Shown: piece after piece, positions 19,919 through 27,700 of the stretch
Numbering within the stretch: position 1 is the first letter of the stretch
How the letters are laid out: each line of letters opens with the position of its first letter
Assembly (NCBI RefSeq): GCF_014203235.1
Contig: NZ_JACHIN010000015.1
Span: forward strand, 160,097 to 224,096
DNA length: 64,000 nt
Direction: 5' to 3'
From: Nonomuraea endophytica
GTDB taxonomy: Bacteria > Actinomycetota > Actinomycetes > Streptosporangiales > Streptosporangiaceae
The notes under the pieces: generated by a model
What the model was told of the DNA's origin: nothing
The model's database searches: none
The model's input: the letters and a program-made list of their open reading frames with translations, nothing else
Position numbers and translations under genes: made by a program

Positions 19919-20440
19919 ATGGAAACCATGATGGAACCGTCTCCCGCGACCCTCCTCGTCGAGGCGTTCGCGAACACGATCGACGTCGAAGAGGGCACCG
20001 ATCTGCTGTCCGAGCCCGGTGGGCTGCGGAGCTGGCTGGCCTCCCACGGCCTGGCCGGCAGCGTGGACGAACGCGCGTTCCAGCAGGCCAGGCTGCTGCG
20101 GGCGGGACTCAGGGAACGCCTGCTCGCCAACAACGGCGAGGAGCCCGACGAGCGGGCCATCGCGAAGGCCGAGGAGGTGCTCGACTACCTGCCGGTGACG
20201 GTGAGCCTCAGCACCGAGGCGCCGCTGCGGACGGAAGGCCCGCTGGCGGCCATCGCCGCGGCCTGGGCGAACACTGTCGCGACCGGCGAGTGGCAGCGGC
20301 TGAAGCGGTGCCCGAACCACGCCTGCGCCTGGGTTTTCTGGGACGGCACGCGCAGCCGTACCAGGAGATGGTGCTCGATGCGCGTGTGCGGAAACCGGGC
20401 GAAGGTGCGCGCGCACGCGGAACGGCAGCGGACGACGTAG
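19919..20440 (+). CDS. CGNR zinc-finger protein with ABATE domain, probable regulator
   Basis: A 173-residue protein. The N-terminal ABATE domain (PF07336) is helical; the C-terminal treble-clef zinc finger (PF11706) shows KRCPNHAC then WCSMRVCGNRAKV, the CGNR signature. Known: CGNR proteins are presumed DNA binders, often beside transporter genes. ATG 19919 is used; ATGs at 19928 and 19931 are alternatives. No Shine-Dalgarno precedes 19919, so a leaderless message is possible. It lies divergent from the MFS gene with a shared operator, which suggests autoregulation and control of the pump. Confidence 0.9.
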   Translation: METMMEPSPATLLVEAFANTIDVEEGTDLLSEPGGLRSWLASHGLAGSVDERAFQQARLLRAGLRERLLANNGEEPDERAIAKAEEVLDYLPVTVSLSTEAPLRTEGPLAAIAAAWANTVATGEWQRLKRCPNHACAWVFWDGTRSRTRRWCSMRVCGNRAKVRAHAERQRTT

Positions 20441-20457
20441 GCTTGTCATCGACCGGT

Positions 20458-20484
20458 TGTCGATATATCTTTGAAGCATCGACA
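20458..20484 (+). promoter_or_regulatory. Inverted repeat before the padR-like gene
   Basis: TGTCGA (20458-20463) and TCGACA (20479-20484) flank a 15-bp spacer that begins TATATC. PadR-family regulators typically bind AT-rich dyads of this length in their own promoters. It lies 23 bases before the start codon, consistent with autorepression. Confidence 0.45.
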
Positions 20485-20507
20485 GCATTCGACGATAGGA
20501 GCAAGAC

Positions 20508-21245
20508 ATGTCTTCCGCACAAGCGTCAGGTGGCCCTTGGCCCCACGCACACGAGTTCAAGCGCGCCGCCCGTGAGGCGATCAGAAACCTCTCCGAGGCC
20601 TTCGAGCAGAGCGCCGAGCACCACCACCGCCACAGGGGTGGCGGCGGTCCGCACGAGCACCGAGGCCGCGGCAGGCGCGGCGGTCCCGGCGGTCCGTTCG
20701 GCTTCGGTCCCGGTGGCCCCTGGGGCCAAAGCGGCCCCTTCGGCGGGGGTCGCGGCGGCTGGGGAAGCTGGGGCGGCCGGCCCCGCAAGGCCAAGCGGGG
20801 CGACGTCCGTTCCGCCATCCTCGCCCTTCTGGCCGAGGAGCCCCGCAACGGCTACCAGATCATCCAGGAGATCGCCGAGCGCAGCGAGGGCGGCTGGAAG
20901 CCCAGCCCCGGCGCCGTCTACCCGGCGCTCCAGCAGCTCACCGACGAGGGCCTGGTCGTCGCCGACGAGAGCGAGGGCCGCAAGACCTTCCGCCTCACCG
21001 ACGCGGGCCGCGCCTACATCGAGGAACACGCCGACGAGGTACGCGCCCCGTGGGACGAGATGCGACCGGACATTGACGACAACACCGCAGATTTGTGGGA
21101 TATTGCTCGCCAATCCGCCTTCGCCATGATGCAGGTATTGCAGACTGGCAGTGAGGCGCAGATCCGCGAGGCCCGGAAGGTCCTCACGGAGACGCGCCGC
21201 AAGCTCTACCAGATCCTGGCAGACGGCGACCCTGGCGAGGAGTGA
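20508..21245 (+). CDS. PadR family transcriptional regulator with His/Gly-rich N-terminus
   Basis: A 245-residue protein starting at ATG 20508 after AGGAG. Residues about 35-95 are a low-complexity His/Gly/Arg/Pro region (HHHRHRGGGG, then GPGGP and GGRGGWGSWGG). The PadR winged helix (PF03551) follows, with RSAILALLAEEPRNGYQIIQ and PSPGAVYPALQQL as family marks. The C-terminal helices would dimerise. Five bases separate it from the DUF1707 gene, so they form an operon. The His-rich region could sense metal or haem; this is an inference. Confidence 0.92.
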   Translation: MSSAQASGGPWPHAHEFKRAAREAIRNLSEAFEQSAEHHHRHRGGGGPHEHRGRGRRGGPGGPFGFGPGGPWGQSGPFGGGRGGWGSWGGRPRKAKRGDVRSAILALLAEEPRNGYQIIQEIAERSEGGWKPSPGAVYPALQQLTDEGLVVADESEGRKTFRLTDAGRAYIEEHADEVRAPWDEMRPDIDDNTADLWDIARQSAFAMMQVLQTGSEAQIREARKVLTETRRKLYQILADGDPGEE

Positions 21246-21250
21246 CCTGA

Positions 21251-21778
21251 GTGGACGCGCACGACCTCCGGATCGGCGATGCCGAGCGTGAGCGGACGAT
21301 GGCCTCCCTGCGCGAGCACTTCGCGCAGGGCCGCCTGAACCATGAGGAGCTCGACGAGCGACTCGACCGCACGCTGGCCGCCCGCACCGCACGCGACCTG
21401 ACCGCGATCACTGCGGACCTGCCCTCCTCGGAGTACGGCTACGCGCCGCCCGCTCCGGCCAAGGAGGGCGCCTGGGACGACCGGCACGCCTACCAAGAAA
21501 TGATGCGCGCCCACCGTCACCAGATGCGCGAAGCGCGTCACCAGATGCACGACGCGCACCGGCAGTGGCACGACATGCGCCACAAGATGCGGCACCAGGG
21601 CCGCCCTCGCCACCACCATCACGGACCGGGGCCGATCGTGCCGTTCCTGGTGGTGTTCGGAATCGTCGCCATGATCGTGGGCGGCTTCGGGGCACTGAAG
21701 TTCGTGCTGCTCTTCGCGATCGGCGCGATGATCTTCAGCTCCATCCGCCGCGCGGCCATCCGCCGGTCCCTACGCTGA
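21251..21778 (+). CDS. DUF1707 membrane protein with His/Met-rich linker
   Basis: A 175-residue protein starting at GTG 21251, five bases after the PadR stop. Residues 5-57 are the DUF1707 domain (RIGDAERERTMASLREHFAQGRLNHEELDERLD region). A linker of about 50 residues contains 13 His and 6 Met, ending in HHHH, and is followed by two hydrophobic segments. The His/Met spacing (HRHQM, HQMH) resembles copper-binding tracts. The gene overlaps the convergent mug gene by nine bases. Function unknown; membrane location is clear. Confidence 0.88.
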   Translation: MDAHDLRIGDAERERTMASLREHFAQGRLNHEELDERLDRTLAARTARDLTAITADLPSSEYGYAPPAPAKEGAWDDRHAYQEMMRAHRHQMREARHQMHDAHRQWHDMRHKMRHQGRPRHHHHGPGPIVPFLVVFGIVAMIVGGFGALKFVLLFAIGAMIFSSIRRAAIRRSLR

Positions 21779-22294
21779 CGCGCCGGGCTCCCCGCCCGGC
21801 GTCAGCGACTCCCTCAGCCTGCGCAGCTCGGCCGCGATGGCGTCGAGGGTCCAGTGCGCGTTCAGCCCGCTCGGGTTGGGCAGCACCCACACGGGCGTGT
21901 CAGCGATCTTCCGCTCCTGCGCCCCTATCGTCGCCTTGGGTACGGCGAAGGCCGTGCGAAAGGCCGACACCCCGAGCACGGCCAGCGTTCTGGGCCGGTG
22001 CTCGCTCAGCAGCGCGGCCAGCCGTACACCCCCCTCCGCGAGCTCGGCCCGCGACAGCTCGGCGGCCTTCGCGCTCGGCCTGGGCACGAGGTTGGTGATC
22101 CCCAGCCCGTACGACGGCAGCAGGTGCTGCTCGGCCGGCGCCAGCAGGCGCGGCGTGAACCCCGACAGGTGCAGTGCGGGCCAGAACCGGTTGCCCGGCC
22201 GGGCGAAGTGATGCCCGGTGGCCTCCGACATGAGCCCGGGGTTGATGCCGCAGAAGAGCACATTGAGGTGGGGGCCGAGCACGTCGTCGATCAC
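21770..22294 (-). CDS. mug: G/U mismatch-specific DNA glycosylase
   Basis: A 174-residue Mug/TDG-family uracil-DNA glycosylase, which removes uracil or 3,N4-ethenocytosine from mispairs with G. Catalytic motif GINPGL (active-site Asn) lies near the N-terminus and NPSGLN, the intercalation loop, near the C-terminus. GTG 22294 is chosen because it begins the conserved domain and lies just after the upstream gene's stop at 22305; no strong ribosome-binding site is present. It is 10 bases downstream of the sugar porter gene on the same strand. Confidence 0.92.
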   Translation of the reverse strand: MIDDVLGPHLNVLFCGINPGLMSEATGHHFARPGNRFWPALHLSGFTPRLLAPAEQHLLPSYGLGITNLVPRPSAKAAELSRAELAEGGVRLAALLSEHRPRTLAVLGVSAFRTAFAVPKATIGAQERKIADTPVWVLPNPSGLNAHWTLDAIAAELRRLRESLTPGGEPGASA

Positions 22295-22304
22295 AGCGGC
22301 GAGA

Positions 22305-23705
22305 TTAGCCCATGTCTTCGAGCTTGCGGCCCTTGGTCTCCTTGACCCACTTGGTGACGAAGAGGAAGGACAGGAGGGCGAAAGCGGCGTACATCGCATA
22401 GGTGAACGGCAGGTTCCACTCGGACAGTGCCGGGAACGAGACCGTGATCAGCCAGTTCGCGAGCCACTGGGCCGCGGCGGCGACGCCGAGGGCGGCGGCG
22501 CGGATCCGGTTGGGGAACATCTCCCCCAGCAGCACCCAGACCACTACGCCCCACGACAGGGCGAAGAACAGCACGAACACGTTGGCGGCGACCAGCGCGA
22601 TCGTGCCCTGCGGGTTCGGCAGCATGACCGCGCCGTTGACCGTCTGGGCCGCGCTGAACGCCCATGCCGCCGTGCCCAGCGAGATCGCCATGCCCGCCGA
22701 GCCGATCAGCAGCAGCGGCTTGCGGCCGATCCGGTCGACCAGCGAGATGGCGATGAACGTGCCGATGATGTTGATGACCGAGCTGGAGAAGCTGATCAGC
22801 AGCGAGTTGCTCTGGTCGATGCCGACCGACTGCCACAGCACCGACGAGTAGTAGAAGATCACGTTGATGCCGACGAACTGCTGGAACACCGACAGGATGA
22901 TGCCGATCCAGACGATCGGCAGCAGTCCGAGCGCCTTGCCGCGCAGGTCCTTCATCGTCGGGCGGGCCTCGGTCTTCAGCGAGTGCTGGATCTCGGCCAC
23001 CCGGGCGTCCAGGTCGATGTCCGGGCCCTCGACCTCGGCCAGCACCTTCCGCGCCAGCGTCGAGCGCCCGGCGGCGATCAGGTAGCGCGGCGACTCGGGG
23101 ATGGTGGAGGCGAACAACAGGTAAAGCAGCGCCGGCACCACGCACGCGCCCAGCATCCACTGCCACGCCTGCAGGCCCCACAGCGGGTTGTTCACGTCGC
23201 CGCCGGCCACCCGCGCGAGCAGGTAGTTGACCAGCTGCGACACCGCGATGCCGAGCACGATCGCCAGCTGCTGGAACGACCCGAGCCGCCCCCGGTAGGC
23301 GGGCGGCGCCACCTCGGCGATGTACGTCGGCCCGAGCACCGAGGCCATGCCGATCGCCACGCCGGCCAGCACCCGCCAGAGCGCGAGGTCCCAGATCGCG
23401 AACGGCAGCATCTGGCCGATCGAGCTGATCGCGAACAGCACGGCGGCGACCTGCATGGTGCGGGTCCTGCCCCACCGGTCGGCCAGCCCGCCGCCGACCC
23501 ACGCGCCGATGGCGGAGCCGAGCAGCGCGATCGCCACCACGAAGCCGGTCTCCACCGAGCCGACCTGGAAGTGTTTCTGGATGCCGGTGACGGCGCCGTT
23601 GATGACGGAGCTGTCATAGCCGAACAGGAAGCCGCCGATGGCGGCCGCGGCCGTGATGAAGATGACGTGCCCGAGGTTCTCCTGCTGCGACTGCGGTGTG
23701 GCCAT
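22305..23705 (-). CDS. Sugar porter family MFS transporter (XylE-like)
   Basis: A 466-residue symporter with twelve membrane segments and all sugar-porter signatures: GGFLFGYDSSVINGA in segment 1, PESPRYLI after segment 6, QQFVGINVIFYYS in segment 7 and GRKPLLL in the loop after segment 8. Known: family members import xylose, glucose, arabinose or inositol with protons. Start ATG 23705. Two short palindromes lie in its leader. Specificity is not determinable from sequence. Confidence 0.93.
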   Translation of the reverse strand: MATPQSQQENLGHVIFITAAAAIGGFLFGYDSSVINGAVTGIQKHFQVGSVETGFVVAIALLGSAIGAWVGGGLADRWGRTRTMQVAAVLFAISSIGQMLPFAIWDLALWRVLAGVAIGMASVLGPTYIAEVAPPAYRGRLGSFQQLAIVLGIAVSQLVNYLLARVAGGDVNNPLWGLQAWQWMLGACVVPALLYLLFASTIPESPRYLIAAGRSTLARKVLAEVEGPDIDLDARVAEIQHSLKTEARPTMKDLRGKALGLLPIVWIGIILSVFQQFVGINVIFYYSSVLWQSVGIDQSNSLLISFSSSVINIIGTFIAISLVDRIGRKPLLLIGSAGMAISLGTAAWAFSAAQTVNGAVMLPNPQGTIALVAANVFVLFFALSWGVVVWVLLGEMFPNRIRAAALGVAAAAQWLANWLITVSFPALSEWNLPFTYAMYAAFALLSFLFVTKWVKETKGRKLEDMG

Positions 23706-23708
23706 GTT

Positions 23709-23735
23709 TCCGGACGTACCCGGAGATTGATCAAT
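23709..23735 (-). promoter_or_regulatory. Two short palindromes in the sugar porter leader
   Basis: TCCGG-N6-CCGGA (23709-23724) lies directly upstream of the start codon and ATTGATCAAT (23726-23735) is a perfect 10-bp palindrome beside it. Either could be a repressor site covering the ribosome-binding region or promoter; no regulator gene is adjacent. Confidence 0.35.
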
Positions 23736-23747
23736 AAACGGCTCTAC

Positions 23748-26456
23748 TTAGGCAAAGAGAGGGAGCTGCAGGACTTTTGTGGTGCGGGTCCAGGGGTGGG
23801 GCCGGCCGAAGTAGTGGGTCAGGGCATCGGCCGCCTGAGCCGCGTGTGCGGCGGCCTCCCGTGCGCCGGTCGCCTTCAGGTAGACGGCCAGGTTGTGGCG
23901 GGCCACGGCGACGACCGGATGGATGCCGAGCCAGTCCGTGAGGTCCTGGTGGAGGACCCGGGCCGGCCTGACCGCTTCCTCCGCCTGGCCGGTCGCATGC
24001 AGGCAGGCGGCGTGTTCCGCGATGGCGTTCCATCCGGTGTGGCGGAAGGCCCCGATCAGTTCCAGTGCTTCGACCGCCCTGTCCTCGGCGCGCAGCGAGG
24101 CGGACAGGCTCACCGCGGCCGTCAGTGTGCCGGGATGAGTGGAACCGAACCTTGCCCGGTAGTCCCGGAACACTGGCAGCAGGGTGTCGGCGCAGGCTTC
24201 TCCCAGGTCGCGGCGGTCGTCGCAGAGCTGGATCATGGAGCGCAGCGTGTGCGGGTGGCCGGGGCCCAGCAGCTTCCTGCGCCGTTCCAGGGTCCGCGCG
24301 TCCACGTCTCGGGCGGCGGCGTAGACGCCCATGAGGCGCAGGTTGGCGGCGTACTGCTCGGCGGCGGTCAGGGTGTGGGGGTGGTTCTCACCGAACGTCT
24401 CCGCCCACTGCCGGTGCAGGTCGCTGCTCTGCTCCACCAGTTCGTCGTACCGGCCGCGGGCGCGATGGTCGGCGATCAGTCCGCCCGCCGCTGTCAGCGT
24501 GCACACGTGGGTGCCGCCGGCGATGTCGCGCAGCCTGTCGAGGACCGATCGGCGCTCGTCCAATTCGTCGTAGCGGCCCAGCGCGCGCCGCGCCGTGATC
24601 AGGTCATCCCTCAGGCGCAGCCGCTGGACGTCCTCGGGCTCTTCGTGCGCCAGCCATGCCTCCCCGTAACGCAACGCGTCCACGTAGCGGCCGCGGGTGT
24701 GCAGGTAGTCCACGCGTTCGAGCAAGAGCTCGCGCATCGCCCAATCGTCGTGGAAGTCCGGCAGGTGCCGCCGGAACAGCTCGTATCGTGGCCAGGCGTC
24801 CGGGTTCTCCAGATCGTCGCCATCGTCACGTGCCCGTATCAGGCGGGCGTCGATCTCGTGCCGGAGGTCGTCGACCGACTGGTCGCGGACCACCGCCTGG
24901 AGCAGGCGGTGCACCTGGATCGTGTCGTTCTCCCGATCCACCTTGGCCAGGGAGACGCGTTCGATCTCCGCGACCGCCACGGAATCGGCGCTGCCGAGGA
25001 GCGAGATGGGGATGGGCTCGGGGGCGCAGAAGGCGGCCAGTCGCAGGATCCGCAGCGCCGCGGGAGAGCGCTCACGCAGCCGCTCCAGTGACAGGTCCCA
25101 CGCCTTCGCGACGGTGGTGGGGTAGTCGGGCGGCACGATCAGGCCCAGCGCTTCAGCCGTCCTCGTCCTGAGATGCTCCAGGAAGTTCTCCACCGGTAGG
25201 GCGGTCTGCGCGATCCACGCGCCCGCCGACTCAAGGGCCAGCGGCAGGTGGCCGAGCTCGTCGGCCAGCTCCGACGCTTCTTCCTCCGGTATGCGGAGGC
25301 GGTTGGTGAGCAGGTAGCCGACGCTCTCCTCAGGTGTGAAGACGTCCAGTGTGAGCGTGTGGTGTTGCCTGCCCCACGCCGTGTCGCGGGAGGTGACGAT
25401 GACATGCCCGGGTCCGCCGACCAGGTCCAGGGACGCGGGGTCGTCGGCGCCGTCGTAGATGACGAGCCAGCGGCCGTACGGCGTCCACCTCCGCAGGGCG
25501 TCGGCCGCGTCCCTGACGCGCAGGAGCTCGGCCAGCTCCCGCAAGGACTGCCCGACCAGCTCCGGCCGCTCGGCCCGAATCCACCACACCACTTCGTAGT
25601 CGCCCGCGTGGCGGTAGGCGTACTCGATCGCCACCTGGGTCTTGCCCACGCCGGCCATCCCGAGCAGCCCCACCACCGGTTCACGGGCAAGCGCCTCCCG
25701 CAACCTCGCCAGTACCTCGTCACGACCGGTGAACGCGGCGTTCCTGAGCGGCATGTTCCAAGCCGCGGGCGGGTTGCCCGGGTAACGGGCGACCGTGCGC
25801 GGCAGGAGCTCGTCCGTCCCGGCCGTGTGGCCGAGGCGGCCGAGCAGGGCCTCCGTCGCCTCTGTTTCCGACATCCGGGTCACGTCGATGGCCGACGGCC
25901 GGCGAACGTGGGCGGTGTCGACCGCGAGCAGGATGTCGTCCTTCTCCGTGCGCTCCGGCTGATGGTGCCGGGACAGCAGCACGACCGTCCTGGGCGTCGC
26001 GGGCGCCGGGCCCTCCTCCCTCATCGCCACCCGGTAGCCGAACGCCTCCAGCATCGTGGCCACCCACTCCGCCCAGCTCCGGTCCGGGGCGGCGTAGCTG
26101 ATCCCGACGTCAGCGCCGCCGATCGCCACCGGCAGCTCGATCACCCGGGAGACCAGTCCCCTCGGCGAGACGATGGTCAGCCAGAGTCCCGCCGCCGCCG
26201 GTGAAGGCACGACGGTGAACTCGGCCGGGCCGTACGAGCCGCCGAAGCGATGCACCACCACGGAGGCGTCGCTGTCCGCGGTGACCTCGAACGCGCCGCC
26301 GCCGTCCAGCACGCAGGTGAACGCGTATTCCTCCGCCTCGCCGGGCCAGTCGCCGAGCGGCCCGGCCACCCGCAGGTCCACCGACACACGGTACGGCCGG
26401 CCGGCGTCCATGATCCGCGGCCAGCTGACGACGGGCTCCAGGAGCAGATCGGTCAC
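23748..26456 (-). CDS. STAND signalling protein: TIR-like, NB-ARC, TPR
   Basis: A 902-residue multidomain protein starting at GTG 26456, overlapping the CHAT stop by four bases. Residues 1-110 look like a beta-sandwich; 116-210 resemble a shortened TIR domain (VGISYAAPDRSWAEW, later RTVVLLSR) without an obvious catalytic WxxE. An NB-ARC ATPase begins at WNMPLRNAAFTGRD, with P-loop GMAGVGKT (266-273) and Walker B LVIYDGADD (331-339). From about 590, TPR-type repeats with HPHTLT/HPGTLT motifs follow. Known: STAND ATPases oligomerise on sensing a ligand. The NB-ARC resembles FxsT proteins, but no FxsA or FxsB gene is nearby. Last gene of the conflict operon; inferred sensor or adaptor for the CHAT protease. 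Confidence 0.87.
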   Translation of the reverse strand: MTDLLLEPVVSWPRIMDAGRPYRVSVDLRVAGPLGDWPGEAEEYAFTCVLDGGGAFEVTADSDASVVVHRFGGSYGPAEFTVVPSPAAAGLWLTIVSPRGLVSRVIELPVAIGGADVGISYAAPDRSWAEWVATMLEAFGYRVAMREEGPAPATPRTVVLLSRHHQPERTEKDDILLAVDTAHVRRPSAIDVTRMSETEATEALLGRLGHTAGTDELLPRTVARYPGNPPAAWNMPLRNAAFTGRDEVLARLREALAREPVVGLLGMAGVGKTQVAIEYAYRHAGDYEVVWWIRAERPELVGQSLRELAELLRVRDAADALRRWTPYGRWLVIYDGADDPASLDLVGGPGHVIVTSRDTAWGRQHHTLTLDVFTPEESVGYLLTNRLRIPEEEASELADELGHLPLALESAGAWIAQTALPVENFLEHLRTRTAEALGLIVPPDYPTTVAKAWDLSLERLRERSPAALRILRLAAFCAPEPIPISLLGSADSVAVAEIERVSLAKVDRENDTIQVHRLLQAVVRDQSVDDLRHEIDARLIRARDDGDDLENPDAWPRYELFRRHLPDFHDDWAMRELLLERVDYLHTRGRYVDALRYGEAWLAHEEPEDVQRLRLRDDLITARRALGRYDELDERRSVLDRLRDIAGGTHVCTLTAAGGLIADHRARGRYDELVEQSSDLHRQWAETFGENHPHTLTAAEQYAANLRLMGVYAAARDVDARTLERRRKLLGPGHPHTLRSMIQLCDDRRDLGEACADTLLPVFRDYRARFGSTHPGTLTAAVSLSASLRAEDRAVEALELIGAFRHTGWNAIAEHAACLHATGQAEEAVRPARVLHQDLTDWLGIHPVVAVARHNLAVYLKATGAREAAAHAAQAADALTHYFGRPHPWTRTTKVLQLPLFA

Positions 26457-27700
26457 GGCTCCCCCACGCGGAGTTCCGGGGAGATCAGGGTCGCCGGCGA
26501 ACCATAGTAGACATACATAAACCTATACAAAAGCGGCAGGATCTCCCGGTTCACCGCGGCCCCGGCGGCGTCCGGCAGGTCGATCGGCGCCAGCCCCGCC
26601 GCCTTGGCTCGCATCGCGCGCAGCGCCTCGGCCACCGACAGCCCGGGGTGCTCGCCCAGGTGGCGCAGCAGTTCGCCGGCCAGTTGGTGGGCCAGCTTGT
26701 CGCCCACCGCGCCCTGGGTGGCCAGCACCCCGGCCGCACCGGAGCGCAGGAACACCTCGGAGAACCCGCGCAGCACCCGGTCGTTGAACATGTCCGTGTC
26801 GTACCCCAGCGCACCGGAGTGGCAGGCGTTCAGGAAGACGAACGTGGCCGAGCCAGACAGCCGGGCCAGGTTCACGTTGTCGATGTGCACCAGCGGCATC
26901 GTGCCGAGCGTGCACTCGCGCGGGCTGGCGCCGTACTCGCCGTGGCACGCGACGTACACCAGCGACAGCCCCGCCTCCCCGCTGCGCAGCGCCCTGGCCA
27001 GGTCGCGCATGCTGGCCGACGGCTCCACCCGGTAGGGCTCGAACAGCCCGTGGTCGACGTCCATCGCCTCGTCGATGAAGGTGGCGACGGGGCCGGTACA
27101 GACGTGGGCGTCGGAGTACGCGCGGATCTTCTCCGGCCACGCCGTCTTGATCGACAACCAGCGGGTCACGGTGACCAGGCCGCCCAGCCAGCCCTCCCCC
27201 TCGCCGTGCCGGTTGCTCAGCCAGAACAGCTCCCACGGGATCTGGTAGCCGGAGTCGTCCCAGATGACCAGCTTCAGGTCGCCGCCGTGGCGGTGCAGGC
27301 GTTCGTTGAGCCACAGGGTGAGCTCTGTCATCGGGCGCGACCAGGTCTGCATGAACTCCAGCACGTTCACCGGCAGCACCCCGCCGGGGGCGACCAGGGC
27401 GGCCAGGCTCAGGGCCGGCTTGCCGTACACCTCGCCGAGCCGTTCCGTCTGGGCGCAGCAGCAGGCGCCGCGCAGGATGAACCCCTCGCTGACCGGAGTG
27501 ACCACGAGCAGGGCCGTGCCGGACGGCAGCCCGCCGGAGACGTCAGCCCGCGCCGCCTCGAACGTCCGCGCCGCCCCGCCGCCCTGCTCCGCTGCCGTGG
27601 TGGTCCGTTCCGGCGGTACCGCTCCACGCACGGGGGCGGCCAGTGGCGGGGCCCGGCCGCCACCGAGGATGGTCCGCAGCAGACCACGGCGATCAGCCAT
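26453..27700 (-). CDS. CHAT domain protease (caspase-like)
   Basis: A 415-residue protein. The C-terminal half is a CHAT domain (PF12770): the IPWELFW block, catalytic His253 in YVACHGEYG and catalytic Cys293 in FLNACHSG are intact, so it should be an active cysteine protease. The N-terminal 60 residues are low complexity; CCC at 80-82 is unusual. Start ATG 27700 overlaps the VWA gene by eight bases. A 30-base patch of only 27% GC (26504-26533) encodes its C-terminal LYRFMYVYYG. Known: CHAT proteases act as effectors in bacterial defence and cell-death systems. Inferred role: executioner of the operon. Confidence 0.9.
   Translation of the reverse strand: MADRRGLLRTILGGGRAPPLAAPVRGAVPPERTTTAAEQGGGAARTFEAARADVSGGLPSGTALLVVTPVSEGFILRGACCCAQTERLGEVYGKPALSLAALVAPGGVLPVNVLEFMQTWSRPMTELTLWLNERLHRHGGDLKLVIWDDSGYQIPWELFWLSNRHGEGEGWLGGLVTVTRWLSIKTAWPEKIRAYSDAHVCTGPVATFIDEAMDVDHGLFEPYRVEPSASMRDLARALRSGEAGLSLVYVACHGEYGASPRECTLGTMPLVHIDNVNLARLSGSATFVFLNACHSGALGYDTDMFNDRVLRGFSEVFLRSGAAGVLATQGAVGDKLAHQLAGELLRHLGEHPGLSVAEALRAMRAKAAGLAPIDLPDAAGAAVNREILPLLYRFMYVYYGSPATLISPELRVGEP

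Noticed and set aside
23748..26456. Labelling the STAND protein as part of an FxSxx-COOH RiPP system
   Set aside because: The NB-ARC part resembles FxsT, but no radical SAM maturase or FxSxx peptide gene is found in the operon or its flanks.
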